A stretch of DNA of 64,000 bases from Cornus controversa. Lineage: Eukaryota; Streptophyta; Magnoliopsida; Cornales; Cornaceae. The stretch is taken from contig CM048849.1 in assembly GCA_026545225.1 (NCBI GenBank), forward strand, positions 13,523,541 through 13,587,540, given 5' to 3'. Within the stretch, counting starts at the first letter, position 1, and every line of letters begins with the position of its first letter. The position numbers and the translations under genes are program-made. Of the stretch, positions 34,200 through 45,754 are shown piece after piece. Under the pieces are notes generated by a model. That model worked only from the letters and a program-made list of their open reading frames with translations. It ran no database searches and was not told the origin of the DNA.

Positions 34200-34560
34200 A
34201 ATGTCCAAAAGTTTTCTGCGTAATAAGATGCTTCTTAACCCAATCAACCCAAATGGAATCAGACTGGAATTGAACAACCTTCCAAAGATGCTTAGACATT
34301 GCTGCCACATTCCACACTAATAAATCTTTAACACCCAGCCCTCCTTCAAATGTTGGTTAACAAATGTTTCTCAAGAAATTTTATTTCCCCTTCACTTAAA
34401 GTAGAGCCTTTCCACAAAAAAATTTCTGTGCAGAGCTAATATTTCCTTCATAATAGGTTTAGGAAGTATAAAGGTAAAGGCCCAATATACCTGAACAATG
34501 GATGATCTGTATGCTGCACTCTTCACAATCTAGCTAATAATCTGTTCAGCCTCTGTAGTT
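34200..34560 (-). pseudogene. LINE reverse-transcriptase remnant
   Basis: The minus-strand translation shows the C-terminal part of a plant LINE/RT-like protein: ILPKPIMKEI, then FFVWKGS, then GGLGVKDLLVWNVAAMSKHL and DSIWVDWVKKHLI. Stops and frameshifts separate the blocks. No 3' poly(A) tail or TSD was identified, so the extent is approximate. Confidence 0.65.
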
Positions 34561-35170
34561 TTTTGAATGAATATTGGTAACATAGGGGTTCTATCATCTT
34601 AGTGAAGTTCTTTCTAGTTACTTAGATTTTCATGATTACTTCATGTGGTTCCTAAACTTGTCTTCATACTTGAATCCAGTGCTTATAAATTGGAGCTAGA
34701 GTCTAATTATCCCCAAGGTTCTCTTCGTTTCTAGTAATGATTTGCTTCATAATATTGAACATGAGTGATCTGGAATGTTATCCCCAACCCATAAATTCAT
34801 CTTTTTCCTATGAAGAGATAAACATGATGAATTAAATAGATATAAGTTGGCAGGCAAGTAAAGACTAATGCCACTATTCAACAAAGTTGGAAATACCCCC
34901 TTCTTGTTGTGTTTTAACCATTAGTAAATAAACAGAAAACATAGCATGTGCAATGCATGTGATAGCATGAAAAGTAAAATCATAAGATTGATTGCATTTT
35001 TCATTGACAAAATGTTCCTGGAGAAAAGACCACCAGATTAGCATTCTTGGATCCATATAATGACCTGTTTAATATATATATATGGGTGGAAAACACCATA
35101 TTATCCTTTTATCCAAGACCCAAACGAAACTCCCTTCTTGATCAATGTTGCTTCCCTCAACAAGTCTGAG

Positions 35171-35330
35171 GCTTTTTAAAGATTAATTTATTTTTAAAAA
35201 TAAATAGATTAGACTTCATAGAATGAATGAGCATCAATAGTTAGAAGCTAACCTAAGGAACATAACGCTGTCTAGACTCTAAACAAAGTACCAGAACTTT
35301 TAATTTTTCCAGTAATTACAAATTAAATGA
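35171..35330 (+). repeat. Duplicated segment, uninterrupted copy B
   Basis: One continuous block homologous to 30054-30120 followed by 33650-33760. It shows what the locus looks like without the intervening 3.5 kb that contains the P450. Confidence 0.75.
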
Positions 35331-35395
35331 TTCAAATAATTTGATGTCTTTTGTTATAGAAAAAAAAACTTGAAGCTGACTAAAATGTCCACCTT

Positions 35396-35951
35396 TCATG
35401 CTTCACTGCTGTTAGCTCCAGGCATTGTCAAGGTAGCGAAAGACCACCTGTATGGCATAGTTTCTAAACAGGAACCAAAACAAGGATCATGAATACGTAA
35501 TACCATGAAGAAGAAAGAAAAGAAGTAAAACTACAAGCATGATATTTGTTCAGAAAATAAATTGAAGTTTATAGACAATTTTAAAGATGGTTTCTATCTT
35601 GTTCTAATCTACTTACATTGACCCAAATGTTAGGTGGATTATTTACCAACTAGAACCACAGAAGAAAATAAGGTGCACATTTACAAATTTCTCACCAAGA
35701 TGTAAAAGTGAATCTCAAAGGTATCCAGTTTGCATTGCTCGGAAGTTTTGCATGCTGCAACTACTAAGGTTTAGGAATTTATACATAAAGGGAAAGAACA
35801 TCATGTTAGAGAGAGTAACTCTTTCGCTTATTTCCCTGTTAACTTGAAAAGGCCTCTTGAGAGTGCAAATAAACCAGCAACTGGCCACCACAAGCTACAG
35901 CCAAAGGACCCGACCTTGAATCATCAGTAGCAATACACGAGACACAAGCAT
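35396..35951 (-). pseudogene. Two exons of an unidentified plant gene
   Basis: On the minus strand, exon 35951-35844 is preceded by a pyrimidine tract and CAG and followed by GTTAAC. It encodes ACVSCIATDDSRSGPLAVAC then GGQLLVYLHSQEAFS, of the kind found in WD-repeat proteins. A second exon-like block, 35463-35396, follows TTTAG and encodes TMPYRWSFATLTMPGANSSE then A and a TGA stop, a plausible last exon. The gene was not identified. Spacing and shared strand suggest both come from one captured gene. Confidence 0.5.
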
Positions 35952-36411
35952 CTGATATCAGAAGAATATTAGAGAGAAATCAGGATTTTTCTAATCTCAG
36001 CAATCCATGCATTATCTAAACCACACCCCAACATACAAATTCACAACTTATGTTAACCCTTCAAGTCTAAAGTGGTATTTTTACAGCATTGCTCCAACTA
36101 TTCAGATGGCAAATTAAATCTTGACAATAAGGGTGGTTAATTTTGTAGGATGAAGTGTGCATCGTTATCAATGTGTCATTAAGCTTACTACAACTCCAGG
36201 CAAAATATTACTGAACCATATTGTTGGGGAAGCTTTCTCATATGTACAGTAGCATGATTTAAAGAAAACTTCCATAACATTCCCTAAACCAATTCCCTTC
36301 CAAATAGCAACAGGTTTCCAAGACAGTGAAATGTAGAATGTTTTATATCTGTTGATTTTGGTTTGATACTTTTTAACTATTAACTGGAAAGAAATCAAAT
36401 TCGTCATCAAG

Positions 36412-36604
36412 GGTTTCAATGATGCTGTTAATGGATTTATGGATGATGGTAGGTTGATTATGGGTAGTGATGGTGGGGAGGATGTGACCATTGCCATCAA
36501 TTCATCTCCAAGCAAATTTCTTGGGTGGCAATACAACACATTAGTTGTCAATGCTTCCAACTTTTGGAGGGGTGCTGTGTGCAAAGGCATCAATGCTACT
36601 TCAG
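36412..36604 (+). pseudogene. Class III HD-ZIP transcription factor fragment
   Basis: An exon-like block after AAG encodes GFNDAVNGFMDDGRLIMGSD then GGEDVTIAINSSPSKFLG. After a +1 frameshift near 36570 it continues VLCAKASMLLQ. This is the conserved stretch following the START domain in REVOLUTA/PHABULOSA-type proteins (family form GFNDAINGF.DDGWS and GVLCAKASMLLQNVPPA). The WS after DDG is changed to RL, and the middle segment is diverged. No homeodomain, zipper or MEKHLA exons were found nearby, so it is an isolated piece. The miR165/166 target region of these genes lies elsewhere and is not present. Confidence 0.82.
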
Positions 36605-37632
36605 TTACTTCAAGAAAACTGAATTGGTTATGTAGGACCCATTTACGATGAAAGACAAAAAAAACATAGACTTTATAGTGGTTAGGATTATCTTTGGCTG
36701 GCTCCCCACTAGTTTAATTTTATTTTTTCTTCTCAAATATATGATCTTGATCACCTGCTTAATTTTTAAATTATATTTTAGAGATAGTAAATTTTCTACT
36801 AGTGGAGTATAATATCAATATCCATCCATATTTTTTTCAGGCCTGGATAAATTTTGCTGAACTCAAATGGGAATTTCAGCTGGCATGGGCTCAAGTATAT
36901 CAAGGTCACTTCTCAATGTTTTCATCCTTATAACAATAGCATGTTGTTTGAGTTTGCTGAGGGGGACCTTGTTTATTTTTGTACAAGTCAAATTTGCTTT
37001 AAAGTGTGTTTCATCTCTCTCTCATATTTTGTTTGGAGGTTATTTTTTTGTTTCCAGTATCTATTACCATTGACTTCTACATGCTGATTTAGTAGGTCCT
37101 TTAGCTTTTATTGGAACATATTTATTAATTTTGCTGTATCCCAGATGATTTTGCGTGTATTAGATATGTGGAAAACATAAGCTTTTATTTTGTTTCGATA
37201 CTATTTCTTGTTTCCAGATTACTTTTATTTTCTAGATTTTGATTCAATAGGTTTCATTTTTTGGTTGAAATGTGTACATCCTTCTCATTTTTCTACATAC
37301 AGTTTTTATGAATCTGAGAATTTTGAGTCCTATTCTTGGAATTACAGTAATTATATGCACTTTTTGCTTAAGCTATTCTCGACAAATCATAAGCTGAACT
37401 TTTTAGTTACCTCATATTCTTCTGTTTATTTTGTACCATAATTATTTTTTTATTAAAATGTTAGAAAATGCAGAACTCTTAGCAATTTAGCATGAGAGAT
37501 GAATCATGTTGAAAATCTAAAAAAAAGAAAAGAAAATTGGACTGATTATCACTCATCGATTTTCTTTTGACTTTTCAACTTCTTTTGAATTTCTCTAATG
37601 ACTCTTGAAGTTGAAACTTGGATTGACTACAG
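36605..37632. other. Spacer between captured fragments
   Basis: AT-rich. A possible small exon at 36841-36903 is preceded by TTTTTTTCAG, followed by GTCACT, and reads AWINFAELKWEFQLAWAQVY. It could not be assigned to a family. Otherwise nothing is recognised. Confidence 0.3.
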
Positions 37633-37706
37633 GTCAATCATGTGCTGGATTTGATAGTTCATAGTCTTTATAACCACAAGGAGGTGTTTCTTCAAGAGCT
37701 TGTGAG
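37633..37706 (+). pseudogene. Single exon of an HSP90 gene
   Basis: A 74-bp exon with CAG before it and GTAAGA after it. It encodes VNHVLDLIVHSLYNHKEVFL then QELV and two bases of a Ser codon, as expected for the N-terminal ATP-binding domain of HSP90 (family form SRLLDLIVHSLYSHKEVFLR then ELVSNASD, organellar type). The phase-2 exon end fits the S of SNASD. The catalytic Glu-Asn region is only half covered. Neighbouring HSP90 exons were not found, so this is an isolated fragment. Confidence 0.8.
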
Positions 37707-40529
37707 GTAAGAATAGGTGTAAGAATAGGTGTATTCTGTATGCCATGCATAAGAATTATTTATTTTGTTATATAACACCCAAGTATATTTCAGTTCTGAT
37801 TTAGCTTTCATGGCCCTACTTTAACCAATTTGCATATGATATATGTGTTTAGCTTCCGTTTTAGCTTGTGATTCTGTCGCTATATTTTCCATGCATATTT
37901 TTGCTTTTCGTAGTCTCTATTTTGCATTTTTATTGCAGCTATTATGCGATTAGATGGCTATAAATTTTGTTATTGAGTTGCAGTTGATATTTCTTTTCTT
38001 ATTCTCCAAATGTTAGTTTATAGTTTCTATAGGTGGTTGTGAGGCATACATTTGGGTTTGAGTGTTATATTTTGGTTAGTTCATAGTTTTTAAAAAGTGC
38101 ATGTCCTGCCATTTTCATAAAATAATGATGGCCACAATAGACAACACTTACATTCCTTATATAGGACTTTAGTTCAGAACCATTGAAAACATTTATTCTA
38201 AACATTACACAGGTGACAAGAATATAGATCAAATTCTATGTTTAGTAGTACTATATTTTTGGGAACTAATTCTAGAATTGGTGGCCATTAGAAGTCATTC
38301 CATACAGATCACTTCTCTAGACAATGTGAGTTTTCGTGGAACATATAATTTGCCTACATGTTCCTGTGTGAAGGTGCCTCATAAATCATAACTTATTGCT
38401 ACAATAGCTGATCTTTTTCAGTTATCTTGTCTGTGATTTCCCATTGCTAATCATCTTTGTGGTTTAGGCCAATTGTTTCCAAGTAAAAAGAGCCAAATGT
38501 TTTAGTAACTCGATGGTCTAGTATAGTTCTCTTTCTTTCAGTCGCTTGTGATGGATATGGATATTATTGTTATGGTGTTTTCATGCTACCATGCAAGAAC
38601 AGTTGGTGCTAATTATGTTAGGGCCTGGTGGCTATTTGTTGTAAGAGGTTTGCTAGCAACAGTTGTGTCCGTGACTGTTGCTGGCCAGTCGCACTTCTCA
38701 TTGGGCGACTAGCCCAAGTCAGTGACAAAATGCCCATCAACATGTTAATATTCAGATTTTGTGAAAGGGTGTCCAAAATATGTAACCCCAAACCATTTAA
38801 GAAAGTAAATTAAGTTCAATGTGGATGCAATAGAATCTTGGGATATATATAAGTGACTTATTGTCACTTTTATTTTCTTTTTCATGTTGTAGTCATCTTT
38901 GAAACGCAACCCTAATGGCCTCAATTGAGTCTGTAGTGATAATGATGGTCTTAGATATAAAGTTTCTGGGTTAGGTTTTCTGCACATGGTGTATATATAT
39001 ATATATATATGGAGCTTTGTATCATGCATTAGAGTGCGCAATTAATTTTGTTATACCATACCTAACAAAAATGATTACGTTTCACATATGGATAATTATG
39101 TGCAACAGATTAGCAAGGTCTCAGTCACATGTGAAAGGGTCATGCAATTGTGACTTGCCTGAATCTGTCATGAAAGAGCAAGCGTACCTTTTCTCATGGC
39201 GTAATATCGGGGCTTGTCTCATGATACATTCCTTTACTTTCTGGAAAATATAATATATATATATATATATTATTCAAATTGAGAAAGATAATATATTTTA
39301 AATACCTAACTGCAACTAAGGAGCTAATTCTCAAAGTCTATTTTAAATACAAACTTACATGAGTTACTAACTTGAAGCCTTTAGACTCAAAGCTTAAGCA
39401 ACTCCACATAGATGGCAATACAAATAACCACCCACGTTATAAAGATTCCATCTCTTACATCGACCTCTCTAGAGTACATGTAAGTAAACATATGATTAAT
39501 GGATATATATATCATTTTGTCATACTAAATATAATTTTGTTTTTCTGTCAAAGAACTCTCACAATATTTATGGAGGGACTTAAACTCTCTTTCACTTTAA
39601 AATGAGAGCATATATCACTAGATCATAAATCTTGATCACAATTCACCAACATGCTATCAAATTATTTAAGTGATTATAGTTGGGCAAGTTAGGTACTTAA
39701 TCAAAAATGATTTAAAATATGCCTAAAACTTGGACAATATAATAAAGGAGTACACGTCTAGCTTCAAAGTTATTTTAATCGAACTAATTTTAAATTCATC
39801 ATTACCAATGTTGTATCATTGTGTTACAATATCTACGCTATTAATTGAAAATTGTTTATCTCCAAGAGTTGTAGCTCAATGGTATGTATTTATTCCATGC
39901 GTGAGTTGTTTTCAAAATAAAAATAAAATAAAATTTTGTTTGTGCATCGTTTAACAACATGATGCAATGAGAAAAATAAAATAAAATAATTTAAAATTTT
40001 AAAGTAATATATGTATTGAATGTTACTACCCATGGCAGAATTAGTGTAATCGTGCTAGGCATGTCTTGAGTTAACTTGGTTTATGTAATGTGTGAGCTCA
40101 TAGGCCATGTGAAGTAAGTTATTCCACATCCATGTCTAATCAGGTAGTTGTGATTAATTAATGTTAATTAGATTAAGTTGAGCAGGATAGAGTAGGTGAG
40201 CTAAACATTAATTTCCTTCAATTTTCTCTCCTAGATTTCTTTGTAATATTGAGATAGATTAAGGCAATTACGACAAGAACTTAAGTTACATCTATGAATG
40301 CTCATAGGTAGGAAGAAGACAGTAACTAAAAGCCTAGTGAATTCTAAAATAACTGGATTGGTCACATGTTGGGTGATCATTAATTGTTTGGCTCCATTGT
40401 GGTTTGACATTTTTTTTTCCAGTTTATCTGGGATGTGGGGGGTTAACACCTCTCTCTCAGGACTTAGGAGGGTAGGAAGTGTGGGACTCTAATCCTACGA
40501 TAAAGACTAGAGATGTCAAAGGGGTGAAT
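37707..40529. other. Gene-free interior of the CACTA element
   Basis: AT-rich with (AT)n tracts at 38993-39012 and 39249-39270. Open frames are short and composition-driven. No domain or exon could be supported. Confidence 0.45.
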
Positions 40530-40670
40530 CTTTTTTGCATAGAAAGCGCTGGTAAAAGATAAGTTTCACCAACGCACGAAAGAAAGGGTTGGTAAAAGAT
40601 AAGTTTCAACAATGCACAGAAACAAAGTGTTAGTAGATAAGTTTTACCGGTGCATAAAAAATGAGTGATG
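40530..40670. repeat. Tandem palindromic repeat GCTGGTAAAAG...CACCAACGC
   Basis: About three and a half units of roughly 45 bp, each GC.TGGTAAAAGATAAGTTT followed by CACCAACGC or a variant, so each unit is an imperfect inverted repeat. The array is interrupted by the Athila element and continues with CACTGGTAAAAGG at 50868-50882. Its style resembles CACTA subterminal repeats of another family. Confidence 0.6.
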
Positions 40671-40675
40671 TGGTC

Positions 40676-42084
40676 GGAACTAAATTATATTGTAAGCTTA
40701 ATTTTGCCCTTTTTATCAAAATATAATTTAACCACTCGCAAGAGCACGAATCTTTGTAGATAAGGTTCTATATAGAGGGTATCGATCCCACGAGGACTAG
40801 TCGCAATTGTCTTAAAGGAAGATTAATTCTACTTTAATTCGAAAAACAGATTTTTGAATTTGTGTTTAAAAACTATTGCATAAATGAAATGACAAGAAAA
40901 GTAAAGAGTTTAAAGTTGGGAGAGAGAACTAGGGTTGGTTTCCACCACTAGCCATTCACATGTTCATAAGTGTAGCAAGCATGGGATTCATTAATTAAAT
41001 GCCTAACAATGTCATTAGGCTTGTGACCTCAATGACATATCAAAAGATCAATGTGTGTGCTAACCTATCATAATCCATCTTCAACAAGCATAGCTTTTCA
41101 ACCTAACTAACTACCTAATTACTCTACTCTCTAAGTGAACACTACGTGCATCCAAACTACCTTGTCTTGGCATGGTCTATACAAACTAACATCACACATT
41201 CATTTAAACACCATTATCTAGCCATCATTTGCACTTCTTGTGGAATATGCAAATGTTGTGCATTCAAGTGACAAAATCTACTCTAAGACAAGAATAAATT
41301 CCAAATCAAATGAATATATATAAGAGATGTATTTGTGTACATAATCACTAGGCTAAATAATCAACATTTAATTACAAATCCCAAGAGCTACAAAGATGAA
41401 CAAGTTTACATGGCTAGGGGTTGAAACCAACACCCTAGTAGAAGAGTTAGTTGCTTATGGTTGCCTTGCACCCTTCCATTGATGAAGAAAGTGAAGCTTC
41501 TTGGTCTGGTTCAGCTTTTCCTCTTCCTCTCCCGAAGGTCTCTCCTCTTCTATATTGATGTCTTGAGAGATATGAGATATGTGTGGCTTTTTGGTGCTTT
41601 TTGGCTCCTTTTTCTCCTTTGGGGCCCACCATATATATATATATATCATTATATATATCTTTTGTATCAAGAAGACCCCCAAAAGTCTTGTTCAAGTCAG
41701 ACAATCCCCCTAAGTCGTGCAAAAAGGGGGATTTTGTTGCAAGTGGGAGAGCAGGTGAGCAAGTGGCCAAGTGGGCTCTACAGCATCTCGATTGATCGAG
41801 ATTGAATCTCGATTGATCGAGATTTCGATCAATCGAAATGAGATCTCGATCAATCGAGATTTCGATTAATCGAGATCAACATCTCGATTGATCGAGATGC
41901 CTTGGGCTGCATTTTCTGATTTCTTCTCTTGACTGCAAAAAGCTTCCAACTTTTCTCCATTTACTCCAATACCTGCAAAACATCAAAAACACAAAAATAC
42001 CGTAAACATATCTCAGTAAACGCGAAAATGGAACTAACGTATGTAAGAAAGAGGGTTCAAATGCATAGAATTGAACACTTATCA
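40676..42084 (-). repeat. Athila 3' LTR (element sense)
   Basis: TGATGTGGTCGG through ACTTATCA. It contains hairpin-rich TCTCGATTGATCGAGAT repeats at 41787-41900 and an AT run at 41633-41660. Confidence 0.9.
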
Positions 42085-42098
42085 CACCCCCAAACTTA
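42085..42098 (-). promoter_or_regulatory. Athila polypurine tract
   Basis: On the minus strand AAGTTTGGGGGTG abuts the LTR. A second copy of the motif, with the typical upstream AACATTGAGGACAATGTTGC, lies at about 43169-43207, roughly 1.1 kb further inside. Confidence 0.75.
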
Positions 42099-43874
42099 CA
42101 TATTGCTAGTCCCTTAGCAATACAATATTACAAAAATGAAATCCACTATCTTATACAAAAGTTTAATCATGCTCAGTCGTCAACTAGATAAAGGGCGATC
42201 ATCCGTTCATTTCACATTTGGCAAATGCAACAAGTATTACAGAACTATGTGGTCATTAGCAAAAATGGACTTTCACAAGCTATAAATGAACGACAGTCCC
42301 CACATAATGGCCAGCCCGAACAAATATAACAATTCCAACCCCAAAATCCTCTTTGAAAAGTGAACATACATTCCAACGTGTGGCTTTTGTCATATTTGGA
42401 GAAGAAAACGAACAAATCTGTTTTTAAGAGAAAAACTCATTGAAAATGCTTGACACGGTTGTTCATTATCACAAAACATTCATGATTGCTCATGTGCGGA
42501 TGACCGTACAATGCTTAGCTCTTTTTGCTTACTTGCAAGCCCATGTAGCGTCGTTGGGCCAATGACTCCCAAACCAATTGATTTTAGGGCATTAGGTGAA
42601 GAAGCACCCCTCGGACTTAATGACCGAGCTTACAAGGCGATGAGCGTAAGCAAGCCACCCGCTTATTATTGCTCAACCTTACACACTTTTACGCGAATAT
42701 TCCCTGCTTTGAGGCATAGAAATCCGGTTTATTGAGTGAGAAGGCTTATTGCATATTTTTCTCTTTTTTTTTCTTTTTTTTTTTTTTACAACAACCGGAA
42801 GAACTTATTCTTTAAGTTGTTCAGATAAAAACAGAAATTTTCAAAAATTCTCCCTCAGACTTATACCCCACAATTTAAAATGCATGTGTGCGAATTTGTG
42901 TTAGGACGAGAATTGTACGTGCTCGAATTTAGACAAAAATGTAGACCGTTCTAGCCTACTATAAAGCTTGCAAAAGTGCGGGTATTTACAATGTTAAAGT
43001 TCTTAACTACCTGCTGCATTTACCTCGGACATTTATTCGAATGACTTTCTTTAAAAAGTAAGACATCATGGCAAGCATGCAAAAATATCAAGAAGAAAAA
43101 AAACTGCACTACAATGACACTCAAAATAATGACCGAACATTGCATGCGTATGCAAGTGGTATAGCATACCGCACCCCCAAACTTATATGCAACATTGTCC
43201 TCAATGTTTGGACAAGAAGAACAAGGAAAGAAGTTACCGCGATGGCAGAATGCGAGAAAAATGGTATTCACAGCAGCGGTCATCTTGTAAATAAGGAAAA
43301 CCTGCACAGAACACCAACTGGATACCACGAGCATTAAAAGGAACAAAAAGTAGATAAATAGAACATAATGAATAATTATGCACAAACAGACAATGCCAAT
43401 ATCACTGTATATCTAAGGGTCTGAACTGGTGTTTCTCAATGGTCTAAGAGGTTTATGCGACAAGATATTGACTATCCAGGCATGCTAACGTATAGCATGC
43501 AAAGGGGCTGCCTTTCTTTATTACCGCCATACTGTGTTGAAGCAATCTCAACAGTATTGGGAATTGAAACCAGGCGGTAATAAACGAAAATCATCAATTG
43601 AATTGCATATAACAATTAGACAAGTGGTACTACATACATAGTCAAAGTATAGAGAACAGATATATTGACAGAAAGCAAAAATAAAGACAGTAAAGATAAC
43701 ACCTGGTATAAAAGAAAATATAAATGTATTCCATATAGCTGAAAATGAGTTTGAGTACAAAGTGTACATGTAGGTGGAATACTCAGAAAGAAACTAAACA
43801 TGGCCAACATGGCCTATCAAAAATAAAGAAAGAAAAATACAGAAAGCAAAGCATAAAAGATGAAAAAAATGCAG
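42099..43874. other. Athila internal 3' region
   Basis: Non-coding region between the GC-rich frame and the LTR. It holds the extra PPT-like motif at 43169-43207. No supportable gene. Confidence 0.55.
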
Positions 43875-45097
43875 CTACTCGAGGGCGGGTGGTGGTGGTG
43901 GAGGCTCGGTGGGAGTAGAAGTGGAGGTGGAGGCTCGACCAGCGAACAGGAACTGCAGGTCCTGCCGGAAGGCTCGGAACTCGTCTAAGATCGCTCTCTG
44001 ACCCTGCGCCAGAGAAGAAATGTCCGTCCGAATGCCTGCCAGCTGACTCTGCGTCACCTGGACGTGCTCGTCAAAACCCTTCTGGAGCCGCTCTACGTTA
44101 GCCACCAGGCAGGAATAGCCAGTCACTAAGATATCATGCCGCTCTGCAGCGACATCCATCTCCTCCTCCTCCATCTCCTCGTCCTCTGACTCAGCCCCTG
44201 CAGGCTCTCCCTCATCCGTCTCCACCGGGGCATCCATATCTACATCGTCTGGTGGATCACCCTGGTGGTCCTGTCGCTCTAAGTGTCGCCTCACCCGCTC
44301 CCACTGAGTAGATGTGAAGCGGGTGGGCGGTGCCAACTGAATGTCAGTACGACTAACCGGTATACTGGCACTATTGAGAAAAGCGGCGATCAGGAAAGGA
44401 AAGGGAAGCCGCCAACTCGCTGCTCTCCGCATCCTCTTGTTCACGAGGCCATCCCAGACCTTGAACATCTGCCCCCAGATCAGCGACGGAATTGAAACCC
44501 AAGTGCCCGTGTGGAAGGCATAGAGGCAACGGAGGAGGTCGCCCCTGCGCTCTGCCACGTGCTGCAGCGGACACGCGTTCTTGAGGAGAACGGTGTCCAA
44601 GAACCAAATCTGCTTGGGCACATCGATTTGGACGTGCAGTTGTGACTGGGCGTGGTAAACGCCCCACCACACATGTCCATCACGATCGAGAACAGCATCG
44701 TGTCTGCTAGGAGTGCGGCCCTATAAAGTGGCTGACCGTCCGGGCCAAGCATGTCTGTCGACTGCTGGTGAGGGATGCCGAGCATCTGAGCAATCCGGCT
44801 TGGCGTAATCGTGATCGTGACAGTGGCCACGACCGTCTCTAGTGTATCTGGCGCGGTGCAGGAGTAGGTCATGTGATCGTAAAAGACCTGCACTAGGCGC
44901 TCGTGTCCCACGTCGGTGGGAGGCACACATAACCGGTCAAGGTGACGCCTCCTGAGCTCGGCAACCGTCCACGCGGTGTCGGGACACCTCTCGAACTCGG
45001 CTAAGTCAAAGATCTGCTCTGGGTGGAACTTCCGAGACCGGAAGGCTCGCCCGGGCACATCGCGAACAGAACCGGCGGCGTTCTTCACCCTCGCCAT
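43875..45097 (-). pseudogene. GC-rich Athila accessory protein, one frameshift
   Basis: Starts at an ATG read from 45097 (MARVKNAAGS) and runs to a stop at 43875, with a single frameshift near 44665, about 408 codons. The N-terminal part (RSRKFHPEQIFDLAEFERCP, VQVFYDHMTY, ITPSRIAQMLGIP) resembles the putative plant transposon protein domain carried by many Athila-like elements. It is followed by an acidic region (44150-44230, Glu/Asp-rich), a helix resembling a coiled coil and a Pro-rich tail ending PPPPPPALE. It is visibly richer in G+C than all surrounding sequence. It occupies the env-like position. Function is unknown. Confidence 0.68.
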
Positions 45098-45754
45098 AGT
45101 CTCGGAACAGTCTGCACTTGATTCCAAAAATTATGTAAATAAAAGATAAATAAGAAGAAAGCTAAACTATGAATAAACTAAAAGAATAAAAATAAAAATG
45201 AAGTCCTAGTCCATGGTACTGACAAGAATGCAAAAAAAATCGCTCTCAAAGAGGCAATGCGAACGGATGCAACCGAAACAAAGGTGCCGCGGTTACACAC
45301 CGTACACTAAGCTTTTGAAACAAAAAGAAAGCCAAATCTCACTCCTACATGAATTCCTACCCCCCCGAAACCCACAAAATCCTATCACAGATATCGCAAT
45401 CGCACCCATCCACCCCAACATCATCTAACCATGTTTATTACGCCGTAAAACTATCAAGAATGGCGAGCGAGTATGCAAAATGCAACCATGCATCACTTAC
45501 CTCGAGAGGAAGAAGATGAACGGCTCAACCGAAGAAGATCCACTCGCAGCCACGAAGAGAAGATCGCGCAAGCTCTAGCGGTAGCTTCGGACTGTGTCGG
45601 ATGGCGGCGGATGATCGAGAATGGTAGATCGAGTGCTCGGGAGTGCCTGGAGAAGGCTTGGATCGCACGGAGGAAGAGAAGAATTCGGATGGTCTTTTAA
45701 AATGGGAGGGAAGCCCAACGGTTTAAATAGACTTTCAGCTCATGTGCAGGCCCC

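Noticed and set aside
34874..35056. Reverse frame resembling a retroelement reading frame near the LINE remnant
   Set aside because: No recognisable RT or RNase H motif; too short to assign.
39372..39605. Short forward frame with MKPLDSKLKQLHI text
   Set aside because: No domain, no splice context and AT-rich surroundings; not supportable as a gene.
41447..42117. Paired frames in the Athila LTR on both strands
   Set aside because: Duplicated almost exactly at 50227-50914; they are LTR sequence interrupted by microsatellite and hairpin repeats.
43095..43110. CACTACAATGAC as an internal CACTA end
   Set aside because: Diverges from CACTACAAGAAA after eight bases, lies inside the Athila element, and has no TSD or hairpin array.
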